A stretch of DNA of 27,364 bases from a virus. The stretch spans positions 1-27,364 of the IMG/VR virus record IMGVR_UViG_3300031951_001001; one strand, given 5' to 3'. This document shows, piece by piece, positions 6,116 to 12,528 of this stretch (within the stretch, counting starts at the first letter, position 1; each line of letters begins with the position of its first letter). Under the pieces are notes generated by a model. It did not search any database. It was not told where the DNA came from and worked only from the letters and a program-made list of their open reading frames with translations. Made by a program: the position numbers and the translations under genes.

Positions 6116-6333
6116 TACTCGTCCTCCAATGTGTAGTTGTATTCCGATGCGTTGTGAATGATGTCTTCCCACATTTCGAATGCGGTGTAGAGCGCTTCTT
6201 CCGTAGGGAACCACCACTCAATGTTGTTGTTGTCTTCACCGTTATCGAATGTGACGCGCAGTCCCCACGTCAACGGTTCTTCGCCTTGAATCTGTTGCAC
6301 GCGGCGCGGCGTGCTCATGATAGGTGTTTCCAT
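6115..6333 (-). CDS. Small acidic protein of unknown function
   Basis: This 72-aa protein starts METPIMSTPRRVQQIQGEEP and ends in a Glu/Asp-rich tail. It contains an aromatic stretch, IEWWFPTEEALYTAFEMWED. The start shares one base with the previous stop (TAATG). No motif is recognised. Confidence 0.65.
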   Translation of the reverse strand: METPIMSTPRRVQQIQGEEPLTWGLRVTFDNGEDNNNIEWWFPTEEALYTAFEMWEDIIHNASEYNYTLEDE

Positions 6334-6581
6334 TAGTACTTACTCCAATCAAATTTTTCGTTGTCGTGAATCACTTGGTCTGAACATTTGCCCACGATTT
6401 CAAGCGTGTGCATGTTGATGATGTTGCTGCACAATCCACACACATAATGGATTTCGTCCCAGTCGCCACCAACTAGCCCAACTGTGATGTGGCCATCGCT
6501 GTTGCACGAAAAGAAACCATCCGTGTGAGGCTCATTTCCGCACGGGCATATGAACCAATCTTTGTCGCCGCCGACTTTCAT
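6333..6581 (-). CDS. Zinc-ribbon-like small protein
   Basis: This 82-aa protein contains FICPCGNEP near residue 10 and VCGLCSNI near residue 48, two CxC/CxxC knuckles that could co-ordinate one zinc. The start ATG overlaps the upstream stop (ATGA). It is the second gene of the 6757-5344 operon. Function is unknown; the fold suggests nucleic-acid or protein binding. Confidence 0.65.
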   Translation of the reverse strand: MKVGGDKDWFICPCGNEPHTDGFFSCNSDGHITVGLVGGDWDEIHYVCGLCSNIINMHTLEIVGKCSDQVIHDNEKFDWSKY

Positions 6582-6757
6582 ACGACTATCGGCGTTTCAA
6601 TGCCGTCCTCAATGTAGGAAACTCGGATGTCGTCCATATGTGGGCCGAACTCCTCGGTTTCTCGGTTGCTGTAGTAGAAGTCATCGACCATGGATGAAAC
6701 CATGGACTCAACATCTACCTCATCTGGGCAAGTGATTTGAATGAGAACGCGTCTCAT
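6578..6757 (-). CDS. First gene of small-gene operon, unknown function
   Basis: A 59-codon ORF runs from ATG 6757 with a strong SD (AAGGGGG, 7 nt upstream). The product starts MRRVLIQITCPDEVDVESMV and continues DDFYYSNRETEEFG. It has a ferredoxin-like strand-helix-strand flavour but no identifiable family. It leads six genes joined by 1-4 nt overlaps and is transcribed from the promoter at 6794-6822. Confidence 0.65.
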   Translation of the reverse strand: MRRVLIQITCPDEVDVESMVSSMVDDFYYSNRETEEFGPHMDDIRVSYIEDGIETPIVV

Positions 6758-6793
6758 ATTTCCCCCTTAGGTATTTAGTTAGTAGGTATGTGT

Positions 6794-6822
6794 AATGTAC
6801 ACACTGCAGAATCAGTTTGCAA
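6794..6822 (-). promoter_or_regulatory. Promoter with ACCTACTAA leader
   Basis: On the minus strand, TTGCAA, 17 bp, TACATT. The -35 overlaps the end of the upstream gene. The transcript would start about 6 nt later at ACCTACTAA, the leader box shared with several other operons here, followed by AAGGGGG. Confidence 0.75.
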
Positions 6823-7021
6823 CTTTTACTCGATGTTTTTCCACCCATTGTTCTCCTGAGCCGTCAGCGGGTTCGACGAGTACGTCAACGTGGCCGAAGC
6901 GGCGGCGGGCGTCTGTGATGCGGACAGCGACCTCTAGGGCCTCAATACGCATATGACCCATCTTTCCCTTAAGGGATGCGATGGCTTGGTCTGTCTGTTC
7001 TTCCTTCGTATAGGTTTTCAT
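6812..7021 (-). CDS. Small basic protein of unknown function
   Basis: This 69-aa protein starts at ATG 7021 behind AGAAGGAG. An upstream in-frame extension to 7105 is rejected because it would begin inside repeat copy 5 and ignore the promoter. The sequence has MRIEALEVAVRITDARRRFG and VDVLVEPADGSGEQWVEKH, two strands around a basic helix. It is monocistronic: a terminal promoter for the next operon overlaps its stop. No family is recognised. Confidence 0.65.
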   Translation of the reverse strand: MKTYTKEEQTDQAIASLKGKMGHMRIEALEVAVRITDARRRFGHVDVLVEPADGSGEQWVEKHRVKVAN

Positions 7022-7041
7022 GTCTTCTCCTTCTGAGGTAC

Positions 7042-7070
7042 AAGGTATACATCTCACTCGAAGAAAACAA
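7042..7070 (-). promoter_or_regulatory. Promoter for gene 6812-7021
   Basis: On the minus strand, TTGTTT, 17 bp, TACCTT, 20 nt before ATG 7021. Repeat copy 5 lies about 24 bp upstream of the -35. Confidence 0.75.
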
Positions 7071-7093
7071 CCTGTGCTCGAAAGATTTCTAGG

Positions 7094-7147
7094 CTCTTCC
7101 GCCACCGTCGAATAGGTAGTCCTTAGCGGGCCGGCCCAGAAGCCCCG
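7094..7147 (+). repeat. Dispersed repeat, copy 5, with AGCCCCG box
   Basis: CTCTTCCGCCACCGTCG followed by AATAGGTAGTCC. After 17 variable bases (which include GCGGGCCGGCCC) comes AGCCCCG at 7141-7147. It is the first copy from the left that shows the second box. It lies between divergent units. CCGTCG subtype. Confidence 0.85.
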
Positions 7148-7230
7148 TAGATAACCAGGCGAACCGGATGCTGCGCAGCTCGAGCTGAGACTTCCGCCAG
7201 AAAAAGTTTATTTGTATTAGCCTCTTGACT

Positions 7231-7620
7231 ATGAAGACATCAGAAAAATGGGCAAGAAACATAAAGGCATTAGAAATCTACGTAGAAGCAAATGGCCACG
7301 CTCGAGTGCCGGCCGCTGCTCGAGTGGACGTTGATGGAGTCCCGGTTTCTTTGGGTTCATGGGTTAGTTACCTTCGAGTGAAACACAAGATGGGGACGCT
7401 TACTCAGGACAAGAAGGAAGTGCTGGAAAAGTTCCCTTCATGGTCTTGGGGGCCGTGTAAGCCGGGACCTCTGGGCGACGCACAGAGAGATGAAGCCATG
7501 CGACAAGCGCGGGCGACTGGGAGAAGCCTTCAGTCAATAGCAGATGAGTACGGCTTGTCAAGACAGAGAGTTCATCAAATCTTGGAACGCATAAACAAGA
7601 AGGAACGACAGGTTGCCTAA
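7231..7620 (+). CDS. Helicase-associated-domain plus HTH DNA-binding protein
   Basis: This 129-aa protein has two parts. Residues about 5-65 match the helicase-associated (HA) domain: W-x2-NIKALEIYVEANGHARVP, SLGSWVSYLRVKHKMG, then LEKFPSWSW. Residues about 90-125 (GRSLQSIADEYGLSRQRVHQ) form a sigma-70 region-4-like HTH. The mix suggests a DNA-binding regulator. ATG 7231 is preferred to TTG 7225. A TATTAG hexamer lies about 10 nt upstream, so the leader is very short and no SD is seen. The next gene overlaps its end by 8 nt. Confidence 0.75.
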   Translation: MKTSEKWARNIKALEIYVEANGHARVPAAARVDVDGVPVSLGSWVSYLRVKHKMGTLTQDKKEVLEKFPSWSWGPCKPGPLGDAQRDEAMRQARATGRSLQSIADEYGLSRQRVHQILERINKKERQVA

Positions 7621-7855
7621 CTACAAGAACATCAACGACAAGCCCCACAGAAGTCTCTTGTCTATTGTTCTATCAGCGATAGGTGGCTTCATAATCTCAG
7701 GCTCTATTTATGGGGCTGGACTATGGGGTGCGCTTTTAGTGCTTCGTGAAGCAGACGCAATAGACAACATTGTTGCGTATCGCTACTGTCTGCTAATCGG
7801 TCTTATCTACTTCGCTGTTCGTGGATACGACAAGCAGATGTTCAGTAAGAAGTAA
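7613..7855 (+). CDS. Small membrane protein with two predicted helices
   Basis: This 80-aa protein starts at TTG 7613 inside the preceding gene, behind AAGGA. Predicted membrane helices lie at about 15-45 (SLLSIVLSAIGGFIISGSIY) and 58-70 (YCLLIGLIYFAVRG), with basic ends. It is co-transcribed with the HA/HTH gene. Its stop is directly followed by repeat copy 6. Small phage membrane proteins of this type often alter the host envelope, but no specific function can be assigned. Confidence 0.6.
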   Translation: MPNYKNINDKPHRSLLSIVLSAIGGFIISGSIYGAGLWGALLVLREADAIDNIVAYRYCLLIGLIYFAVRGYDKQMFSKK

Positions 7856-7856
7856 T

Positions 7857-7886
7857 CTCTTACGCCACCGTCGTTCTAATAGTATG
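7857..7886 (+). repeat. Dispersed repeat, copy 6
   Basis: CTCTTACGCCACCGTCG followed by TTCTAATAGTATGC. It lies between convergent genes; its right half contains the stop codon of the minus-strand gene ending at 7876. CCGTCG subtype, without a recognisable AGCCCCG box. Confidence 0.85.
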
Positions 7887-8037
7887 CGTCGGAGAGTAAC
7901 GACACATACTCAGGCTCGTCGTCCATTTTCTTGCGACGGATTTCTGCTCGTATCTTGTCGTGTTCAGAAAGTATGCGCTTCGTGAGTGGCTGTATGCCGA
8001 GTACGGCAACTGCCCAAAGAATAAATGCGAAAGTCAT
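7876..8037 (-). CDS. Small protein with N-terminal membrane helix
   Basis: A 53-codon ORF starts MTFAFILWAVAVLGIQPLTK, giving one membrane helix (about 2-16), followed by a charged cytoplasmic-type tail with KIRAEIRRKKMDDEPEYVS. The ATG overlaps the stop of the 22-codon gene upstream (ATGA), which supports translation. The stop codon lies within repeat copy 6. Confidence 0.6.
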   Translation of the reverse strand: MTFAFILWAVAVLGIQPLTKRILSEHDKIRAEIRRKKMDDEPEYVSLLSDAYY

Positions 8038-8102
8038 TGTGTGAGTATCCAAATGAATAGAACGATAGCCACTACATACATTGTTTTTGCCCCTAGTGCC
8101 AT
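8034..8102 (-). CDS. 22-residue transmembrane micropeptide
   Basis: The ORF starts at ATG 8102; the product begins MALGAKTMYVVAIVLFIWIL and ends TQ. Apart from one Lys it is a single hydrophobic helix. It overlaps the next gene by 4 nt (ATGA). Similar micro-ORFs occur at 15739, 16811, 18571 and 19788. AAAGATG upstream is a weak SD. Confidence 0.5.
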   Translation of the reverse strand: MALGAKTMYVVAIVLFIWILTQ

Positions 8103-8148
8103 GTCACATCTTTCGGTAACTCGGCTGTAATCGCTTCCTAATGAGTGT

Positions 8149-8196
8149 TTTCGGACTGGTCAGGGAAGGAAGCACCAAACCCCAACCAGTCCGAAA
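8149..8196 (-). terminator. Terminator of the AAA+/VWA operon
   Basis: A 12-bp perfect stem, TTTCGGACTGGT/ACCAGTCCGAAA, has a 24-nt loop. It begins 4 nt after the stop codon at 8200 on the minus strand. The tract after it (AAAACACTC on minus) is not T-rich, so termination may be weak or factor-assisted. Confidence 0.65.
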
Positions 8197-8199
8197 CTT

Positions 8200-9747
8200 T
8201 CAGCGTAGGACGAGTTCCTGTCCTGTTTTGTATTTGTAAGCCGTAGCGAGTTGGTCGGGAACAACGCTCGTCACCTTCTCACGGGCTTTCAGTTTTTTCA
8301 GTAGTTTGATAGCCGTAGGTGCGTCAGGCACGACATAGACACCGTGTTGCTTACACAACTTGATACAGTCCATAGCCAAGTCATCATCAAATGCGTCACG
8401 CTTGCCAGTCACACCCCCGTCCGATACCCAAATGACGGGCGAGTTCGGGCGTTGGCGTTGCTTGATAGCCCAACGGAGTGCTTCGCCGTCCACCTCGTTG
8501 CTTCCGTGTGGGCGTGGCAACTTGGAACACATACGACCCTTGTTGGCGATTACCCACAAGTTCGGCTTTGGCTTGTACGCACCACCCGAATACATGGCTA
8601 CGAGTGCGCTCGGTGCGTTCAGCACCATTTCGCTCACCTCTTGCTCGGAGAGAGACATAGAGCCACTCGTGTCAATGAGTACGACACCACCAGCACCTTT
8701 CACCGAACGGTCAAAGATACGGCGTTCAGGGTCGGAGAGCAAGCGAGAGATACGGCGTGGATTTTTGCCTGTCTGACTTGCTACCTTTTTGCGTCCGATA
8801 GCACCCATTACAGACTTGTCCAACATTGGCTTGGCAACACGGAGTTCGCCCCACAAGTCGCCAACGCCTTTCTTGGGTATGTTTCCACGACCCCACTCAC
8901 TTTGTTCACGCTCGTTCTTGCCTGTCTCCTCAATGCTTTCCATGAGTTTTTTCAGGCGTTCTGCGTCACTCTTTGACTTGCCTTCGCCCTCAACGCCTTC
9001 ACCGTTATCGCCTTCGGGCTTGCTCTCTTGGTGAGCGTCCACGAGTGTCTCCACCCACTTCGCAAGTTTTTCGGTGTACCCGAAACCATTTTGCTGTGCC
9101 TTCGCACCTGTGGCGTGAAGTGGTGTCGGCTTGCGCCAACGATTTTCCTCGTTCTTGCCCTGAGCAATAATGTTGTCCAAGAACGCACACGCTTCATCTG
9201 TGAACTTTGTGAGTGCTTGCGTCCATTGTGGGGCGAGTTCTGTAATGCCGTCAATGAAGTCAGACCAGTCACCTGTACGGCGATAAGCCATAGCCGTCAT
9301 TACGGCGTTCGGGAAGTCATTGTGTTTGGCGAGTGTCTCACCAACGAAACGACCTTGACCTGATTTCAGGTGTGTCTCAGGGTCAAACCCTGCCTCTTTC
9401 ATCAGAGTATTCACACGGAGTTCCTCACACACGACAAGAGTACGGTCTTTTGCGAAACCACGCTTGCGCCATGTCTTTTCCATTTGCGTTCCTGTTGGCG
9501 AGATTTTCGCATGGAACATCTCGTGCGCTCGTATGTGACGAGAAAGTTCATCATCATAGAGTGGTGCGAGCATGGCACGACTGCCGACATTGGTGGCAGG
9601 GATACCTGCGACTGCCTCGCACCCACGCACTTCCCAACGCCCGTAGTCAATGTCGTCACGGGTGAGAAACTCAGGTTCGGGAACGACAAGAGTGGGGGTC
9701 GTAACCCCCACTAACTCGCCGTCAGTAGTTTCTACTGAGCGTGACAT
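8200..9747 (-). CDS. Putative metallopeptidase with C-terminal VWA domain
   Basis: This is a 515-aa protein. The N-terminal region contains HEMFH (75-79), a HExxH zinc site, followed by VVCEELRVNTL (about 105-115), which could supply a third glutamate ligand. The linker (about 240-290) is rich in Gly, Glu and Lys. Residues 353-445 form a von Willebrand A domain with MIDAS residues DTSGS (359-363) and WVSDGG (440-445). The layout resembles DUF2201-type proteins and the VWA partners of MoxR ATPases (ViaA, CobT, NorD). It is coupled to the AAA+ gene by a TGATG overlap. It probably acts as one complex with that ATPase; substrates are unknown. Confidence 0.82.
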   Translation of the reverse strand: MSRSVETTDGELVGVTTPTLVVPEPEFLTRDDIDYGRWEVRGCEAVAGIPATNVGSRAMLAPLYDDELSRHIRAHEMFHAKISPTGTQMEKTWRKRGFAKDRTLVVCEELRVNTLMKEAGFDPETHLKSGQGRFVGETLAKHNDFPNAVMTAMAYRRTGDWSDFIDGITELAPQWTQALTKFTDEACAFLDNIIAQGKNEENRWRKPTPLHATGAKAQQNGFGYTEKLAKWVETLVDAHQESKPEGDNGEGVEGEGKSKSDAERLKKLMESIEETGKNEREQSEWGRGNIPKKGVGDLWGELRVAKPMLDKSVMGAIGRKKVASQTGKNPRRISRLLSDPERRIFDRSVKGAGGVVLIDTSGSMSLSEQEVSEMVLNAPSALVAMYSGGAYKPKPNLWVIANKGRMCSKLPRPHGSNEVDGEALRWAIKQRQRPNSPVIWVSDGGVTGKRDAFDDDLAMDCIKLCKQHGVYVVPDAPTAIKLLKKLKAREKVTSVVPDQLATAYKYKTGQELVLR

Positions 9748-10547
9748 CAGGCTTCCTGTTCTGCGAGAGCCTGTGCGATTTCTGCCAACTTGCCGTCCGT
9801 GTCGCTGACTGGCTTCACCTTGTCAATGGCAATAGCGTCCAAGATAGACTTGGCTCGCTTGCCAAAGACCATTTCGGCAGAACGCTTCGCACCAACAGAC
9901 GAGCGCAACTTGTCAAATGCCATGAACGAGCGCAACGAGATACGGCGTTCACCTGCGTCACACATCTGACGGGCGTAGTCACGCAAGTCAGGCGACAAAC
10001 GCAAGAGAGCGTTCGGGTGTGGCTCGTTGATACGGATACAGACGGGGAAACGGTCTTTGAGAGCCATTGGGAGTTCGTTCATGTCCTCAATGTTCGTGGT
10101 CATTACAACCGTGAAGCCGTCCAAAGGCTTGACGATTTCTTTCGTGGCAGGGTGTTCCCATTGTGCGCTGTCAGGGGTGTCTGTGATAGCGAGAAGCGTG
10201 GCGAACACATCTCCACCAGCCTTGTCTATCTCGTCAATGACAAGACGACCACCAGTTGAGCCGTTGCCTTTCCATGCTCGGATACCTGCGCCTTCCAACC
10301 ATGACCACGAGCCGTTCGCTGACGGTTGCCAGCAACCAGTCACATCTGCGTTTGTCATGTCGTCCGTACAAATGAGACGGTACGCACCACCTTCGGTATT
10401 TCCGTAGTTCAGACCTGCGTAGGTCTTGCCGATACCTGCCGTACCGAATAGAACGATACGGTCAATGCCAGCGTCCAATGCGTCTTTCACATCTTGCCAG
10501 CACTTCGGGAGTTCCCCTTGTGTTTTCTTTTTCGTGGCTGTTGCCAT
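9747..10547 (-). CDS. MoxR/CobS-like AAA+ ATPase
   Basis: This 266-aa protein has Walker A GTAGIGKT at 35-42, Walker B RLVIDEIDKA at 101-110, a sensor-1 region VVMTTN at 147-152 and a candidate arginine finger in LKDRFP near 166. The order and spacing fit the AAA_5/MoxR branch. These ATPases work with VWA proteins to remodel or load metals into target complexes, and the next gene is exactly such a VWA protein, joined by a one-base stop/start overlap. The start ATG 10547 is preceded by GAAGGAAG and the shared ACCTACTAA leader. Confidence 0.9.
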   Translation of the reverse strand: MATATKKKTQGELPKCWQDVKDALDAGIDRIVLFGTAGIGKTYAGLNYGNTEGGAYRLICTDDMTNADVTGCWQPSANGSWSWLEGAGIRAWKGNGSTGGRLVIDEIDKAGGDVFATLLAITDTPDSAQWEHPATKEIVKPLDGFTVVMTTNIEDMNELPMALKDRFPVCIRINEPHPNALLRLSPDLRDYARQMCDAGERRISLRSFMAFDKLRSSVGAKRSAEMVFGKRAKSILDAIAIDKVKPVSDTDGKLAEIAQALAEQEA

Positions 10548-10580
10548 GAGTGCTTCCTTCTTTCTTTAGTAGGTACTTTG

Positions 10581-10609
10581 ATAATAGCGACTGTCATTGA
10601 CAGACGCAA
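10581..10609 (-). promoter_or_regulatory. Promoter of the AAA+/VWA operon
   Basis: On the minus strand, TTGCGT, 17 bp, TATTAT. The predicted start falls at the ACCTACTAA box, which then runs into AGAAAGAAGGA before ATG 10547. Confidence 0.8.
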
Positions 10610-10644
10610 GTGGGGTGAAGGCTCTCAGGAAGCCCCCACCCCAC
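10610..10644 (-). terminator. Hairpin after gene 10653-11057
   Basis: GTGGGGT pairs with ACCCCAC (10610-10616 with 10638-10644) just downstream of a minus-strand stop. There is no T tract, since the next promoter starts immediately. It probably insulates the two units. Confidence 0.55.
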
Positions 10645-10652
10645 AACTGTTG

Positions 10653-11057
10653 CTATGACGCTTTAGTAGCGAGCGTCTGCGACTTTGCTTTTGCCTCAAC
10701 CGAGACTGGATAAACACGCACCTGCGAATAGGGCGTGACGGTGGTGACGGTATCTGCCGTCATTTGGTCAATGACACCGACTGCGAGAGCCGACTTCATC
10801 AGGTCGTTGTCCACGACAAGTTTCGTGACCTTTTTCAGAACTTTTGGCGAAACTACCTGCGCCAACTTTTCTGCGTCATAGGCAACTCGCTGTGCCTCAA
10901 CAATGGTGACGGAAACGCCGTCCACCGTCATTTCGTCCACGCCGAGTTTTGCGAACGCCTTACGGAGTTCTGCTTCTGCTTGCTTCTTTGCTTTGGTGGC
11001 TTCTGCTTCTGCTTGTTTCAGAGCGAGAAACTCACGGATAATGCTTTCTGTCGTCAT
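10653..11057 (-). CDS. Coiled-coil protein of unknown function
   Basis: This 134-aa protein starts at ATG 11057 behind GAAAGAAGGAAAC; the longer in-frame start at 11111 is rejected because it lies upstream of the -10. The N-terminal half (about 5-35) is a Glu/Ala/Lys helix, ALKQAEAEATKAKKQAEAEL. It is followed by a beta segment, MTVDGVSVTIVEAQRVAYDA, and then a C-terminal beta-rich VTTVTPYSQVRVYPVSVEAK. It is monocistronic with its own promoter and terminator. I do not recognise the family. Confidence 0.7.
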   Translation of the reverse strand: MTTESIIREFLALKQAEAEATKAKKQAEAELRKAFAKLGVDEMTVDGVSVTIVEAQRVAYDAEKLAQVVSPKVLKKVTKLVVDNDLMKSALAVGVIDQMTADTVTTVTPYSQVRVYPVSVEAKAKSQTLATKAS

Positions 11058-11095
11058 GTTTCCTTCTTTCGTTAGTGGGTGTGACTGACACCTAC

Positions 11096-11124
11096 AAGGT
11101 ACACACCCCACACAAAGAAAGCAA
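11096..11124 (-). promoter_or_regulatory. Promoter for gene 10653-11057
   Basis: On the minus strand, TTGCTT, 17 bp, TACCTT. The leader contains ACCCACTAACGAAAGAAGGA, a variant of the shared leader box with its RBS. Confidence 0.8.
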
Positions 11125-11144
11125 CTATTTCTGAGTGACTTTTT

Positions 11145-11309
11145 TCACTCGTCCGACTGGCGATACAGCCGTTCCGACTGCCTACGGCAGAAGTATTTGG
11201 CATTTTGCTTCTGACGGTCAATGAAGCGCACCGAGCGTAGGCGAAAGCCGTCAGCGAACGCTTGCCTGTCTGCGTCTGACCATGTTGCTCGGATTTTGCG
11301 CTTGCTCAT
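11145..11309 (-). CDS. Small basic protein
   Basis: A 54-codon ORF starts at ATG 11309. The product begins MSKRKIRATWSDADRQAFAD and is strongly basic (many Arg/Lys/Gln), ending RQSERLYRQSDE. It may bind nucleic acid. A longer frame back to 11477 would cross repeat copy 7 and is rejected. A GAGTGA/TCACTC hairpin with a T-rich loop overlaps the stop and may terminate it. No family is recognised. Confidence 0.5.
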   Translation of the reverse strand: MSKRKIRATWSDADRQAFADGFRLRSVRFIDRQKQNAKYFCRRQSERLYRQSDE

Positions 11310-11342
11310 GCCACCCAGTATGCCACCCCGAAAGCCGAGAAA

Positions 11343-11379
11343 CTCATACGCCACCGTCACGAAAGTAGTGCCAGTCCCG
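11343..11379 (+). repeat. Dispersed repeat, copy 7, fused to AGTCCCG
   Basis: CTCATACGCCACCGTCA followed by CGAAAGTAGTGCC, with AGTCCCG immediately after (no spacer). It lies between a minus-strand and a plus-strand unit, and is the first copy of the CCGTCA subtype. Confidence 0.8.
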
Positions 11380-11485
11380 TTCGGCGAAGACACGCGGCGG
11401 GGCTTCTGGGCAGTTCTTCTGGTTTGCCGTCGTCGCCTGAGTTGCCACCACCCCTGAGTTGGAGTTGTCCCCACCACCCGACCTT

Positions 11486-11559
11486 GTGACGGACTTCATA
11501 GTGACGGATTTCATAGAAACTTTGGTTTGATAGCACGACCTTTGGTTTGCTATCACGCC
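11486..11559 (+). promoter_or_regulatory. Two sets of tandem direct repeats upstream of gene 11608
   Basis: Two 15-bp units GTGACGGAYTTCATA lie end to end (11486-11500, 11501-11515). Then two 20-bp units CTTTGGTTTGATAGCACGAC and CTTTGGTTTGCTATCACGCC lie end to end (11520-11539, 11540-11559). The last unit overlaps the -35 box, as expected for operators of a repressor or activator. Confidence 0.65.
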
Positions 11560-11575
11560 TTGTACCGTGTACCCT
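11547..11575 (+). promoter_or_regulatory. Promoter of gene 11608
   Basis: TTGCTA, 17 bp, TACCCT. ACCTACTAG (the shared leader box) starts 7 nt after the -10, followed by GAAGGGGG as RBS. Confidence 0.75.
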
Positions 11576-11607
11576 ACAAGTACCTACTAGACCCGAAGGG
11601 GGTACTA

Positions 11608-12060
11608 ATGAGTAAGACAATGGTGGAAATGGCAGAAGCCGTATTCCGCAAACTAGGGGCACAAGCAGAAAACCCATACAACCTGCCAAATGCCCACATC
11701 TTTGCGGTACAAGGGAACGGAGAAATCCGAACCATTATTACCGCAGGAGACATTTACGAAGCACTAGACGAAGTCGCAAGCAAGCCGTTGGCAAGTGGAG
11801 ACTTGGTGCTTGGTTGTGAAACGACTGGTTGGGCTTCACCTATCACAGACGACGACGACGGCGAAGAAATCGCACCGTCACAGCACCCACAGCGTCGCCG
11901 TGTTCGCCTCGTCGCACTTGTTTCACGCAAGTACGAAATGGCAAGCGCACTCGGTTTCGCTGACGACGACGAAGTAATCACCGACGACGGTCAGGCTCGT
12001 GGAACGCTTGCTGACGCACTCGCTGACGCTATGCGCTCAATGGTTGCTCGTAACAACTAG
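11608..12060 (+). CDS. Protein of unknown function, single-gene unit
   Basis: This 150-aa protein starts MSKTMVEMAEAVFRKLGAQA. The middle (about 32-80) has beta character with VQGNGEIRTIITAGDIYEAL and LASGDLVLGCETTGWASP. An acidic DDDDGEE patch precedes a basic RRRVRLVALVSRK strand, and a helical C-terminus ends SMVARNN. It occupies a complete unit of its own: tandem operators, promoter, leader box, gene, strong terminator and then repeat copy 8. No family is recognised; JAB/MPN-like or sensor roles cannot be supported. Confidence 0.7.
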   Translation: MSKTMVEMAEAVFRKLGAQAENPYNLPNAHIFAVQGNGEIRTIITAGDIYEALDEVASKPLASGDLVLGCETTGWASPITDDDDGEEIAPSQHPQRRRVRLVALVSRKYEMASALGFADDDEVITDDGQARGTLADALADAMRSMVARNN

Positions 12061-12084
12061 CCACAACTACAAGCAAGTCGGTCA

Positions 12085-12114
12085 AGACCCCTCTGCGGAA
12101 ACGCAGGGGGGTCT
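12085..12114 (+). terminator. Intrinsic terminator
   Basis: AGACCCCTCTGCG pairs with CGCAGGGGGGTCT around a 4-nt GAAA-type loop, followed by TTGCTTT. Repeat copy 8 begins 20 nt later. Confidence 0.85.
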
Positions 12115-12133
12115 TTGCTTTGCCCGTGAACTT

Positions 12134-12186
12134 GTCTTACGCCACCGTCATACAAATAGTGCTTCCCCCCGACCCCAGCAGCCCCG
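12134..12186 (+). repeat. Dispersed repeat, copy 8, with AGCCCCG box
   Basis: GTCTTACGCCACCGTCA followed by TACAAATAGTGCT, then 16 bases and AGCCCCG (12180-12186). It sits between the terminator at 12085 and a promoter at 12226. CCGTCA subtype. Confidence 0.88.
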
Positions 12187-12225
12187 GGATGTCCGAGATG
12201 TCCCAGTCTGAGGTGTCTGTGGTGT

Positions 12226-12254
12226 TTGACTTTGCCACACCCTCGCCGTACAAT
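12226..12254 (+). promoter_or_regulatory. Leaderless promoter of gene 12262
   Basis: TTGACT, 17 bp, TACAAT; the ATG follows after 7 nt. GATGTCC is repeated just upstream (about 12186-12200) and may be an operator. Confidence 0.8.
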
Positions 12255-12261
12255 ACTTGGA

Positions 12262-12462
12262 ATGAGCGACAACTGGGTTGAGAATGAATGGTCAGCGAGC
12301 GACCACCGCCTGTACGCAGAGTGGATGGAATACAGCAAGCGAAATGACGACAGTTGGTATTGTCGTATGGCTGAACACCACATTGACATTGTGTGGGATT
12401 TGCGTATCCTGCCAACGAATGTGGATGAGTGGGCGCACGAGCGAAGCCTCTCCAACCAATAA
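12262..12462 (+). CDS. Small Trp-rich protein
   Basis: This 66-aa protein starts at ATG 12262, 7 nt after the -10 box, so it is leaderless; an earlier ATG at 12226 lies in the promoter and is rejected. The protein is acidic and aromatic: MSDNWVENEWSASDHRLYAE, then WMEYSKRNDDSWYCRM and HIDIVWDLRILP. No family is recognised. It converges with a minus-strand operon across two hairpins. Confidence 0.65.
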   Translation: MSDNWVENEWSASDHRLYAEWMEYSKRNDDSWYCRMAEHHIDIVWDLRILPTNVDEWAHERSLSNQ

Positions 12463-12464
12463 GA

Positions 12465-12498
12465 AAAGCCCCCACCCGAATAAACGGATGGGGGCTTT
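12465..12498. terminator. Bidirectional terminator between convergent genes
   Basis: AAAGCCCCCA pairs with TGGGGGCTTT, with an inner CCG/CGG extension. A-rich and T-rich flanks on both sides let it work in both directions, for gene 12262 on plus and the operon ending at 12525 on minus. Confidence 0.8.
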
Positions 12499-12528
12499 CT
12501 AGCGGTTAGAAAGGGGTAAGACCGCTAG
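12499..12528 (-). terminator. Second hairpin at the convergent junction
   Basis: CTAGCGGT pairs with ACCGCTAG; the hairpin includes the stop codon of the minus-strand gene ending at 12525. It may protect the 3' end or add to termination. Confidence 0.5.

Noticed and set aside
8344-9714. Several long plus-strand ORFs opposite the VWA gene
   Set aside because: They are antisense shadows of a gene with recognised motifs; none has an RBS or family signature.
10911-10940. CCACCGTC inside gene 10653-11057 (and again near 17668)
   Set aside because: Only the short central word matches; the flanks and the AAATAGTGCC end are absent, and the bases encode ordinary residues.
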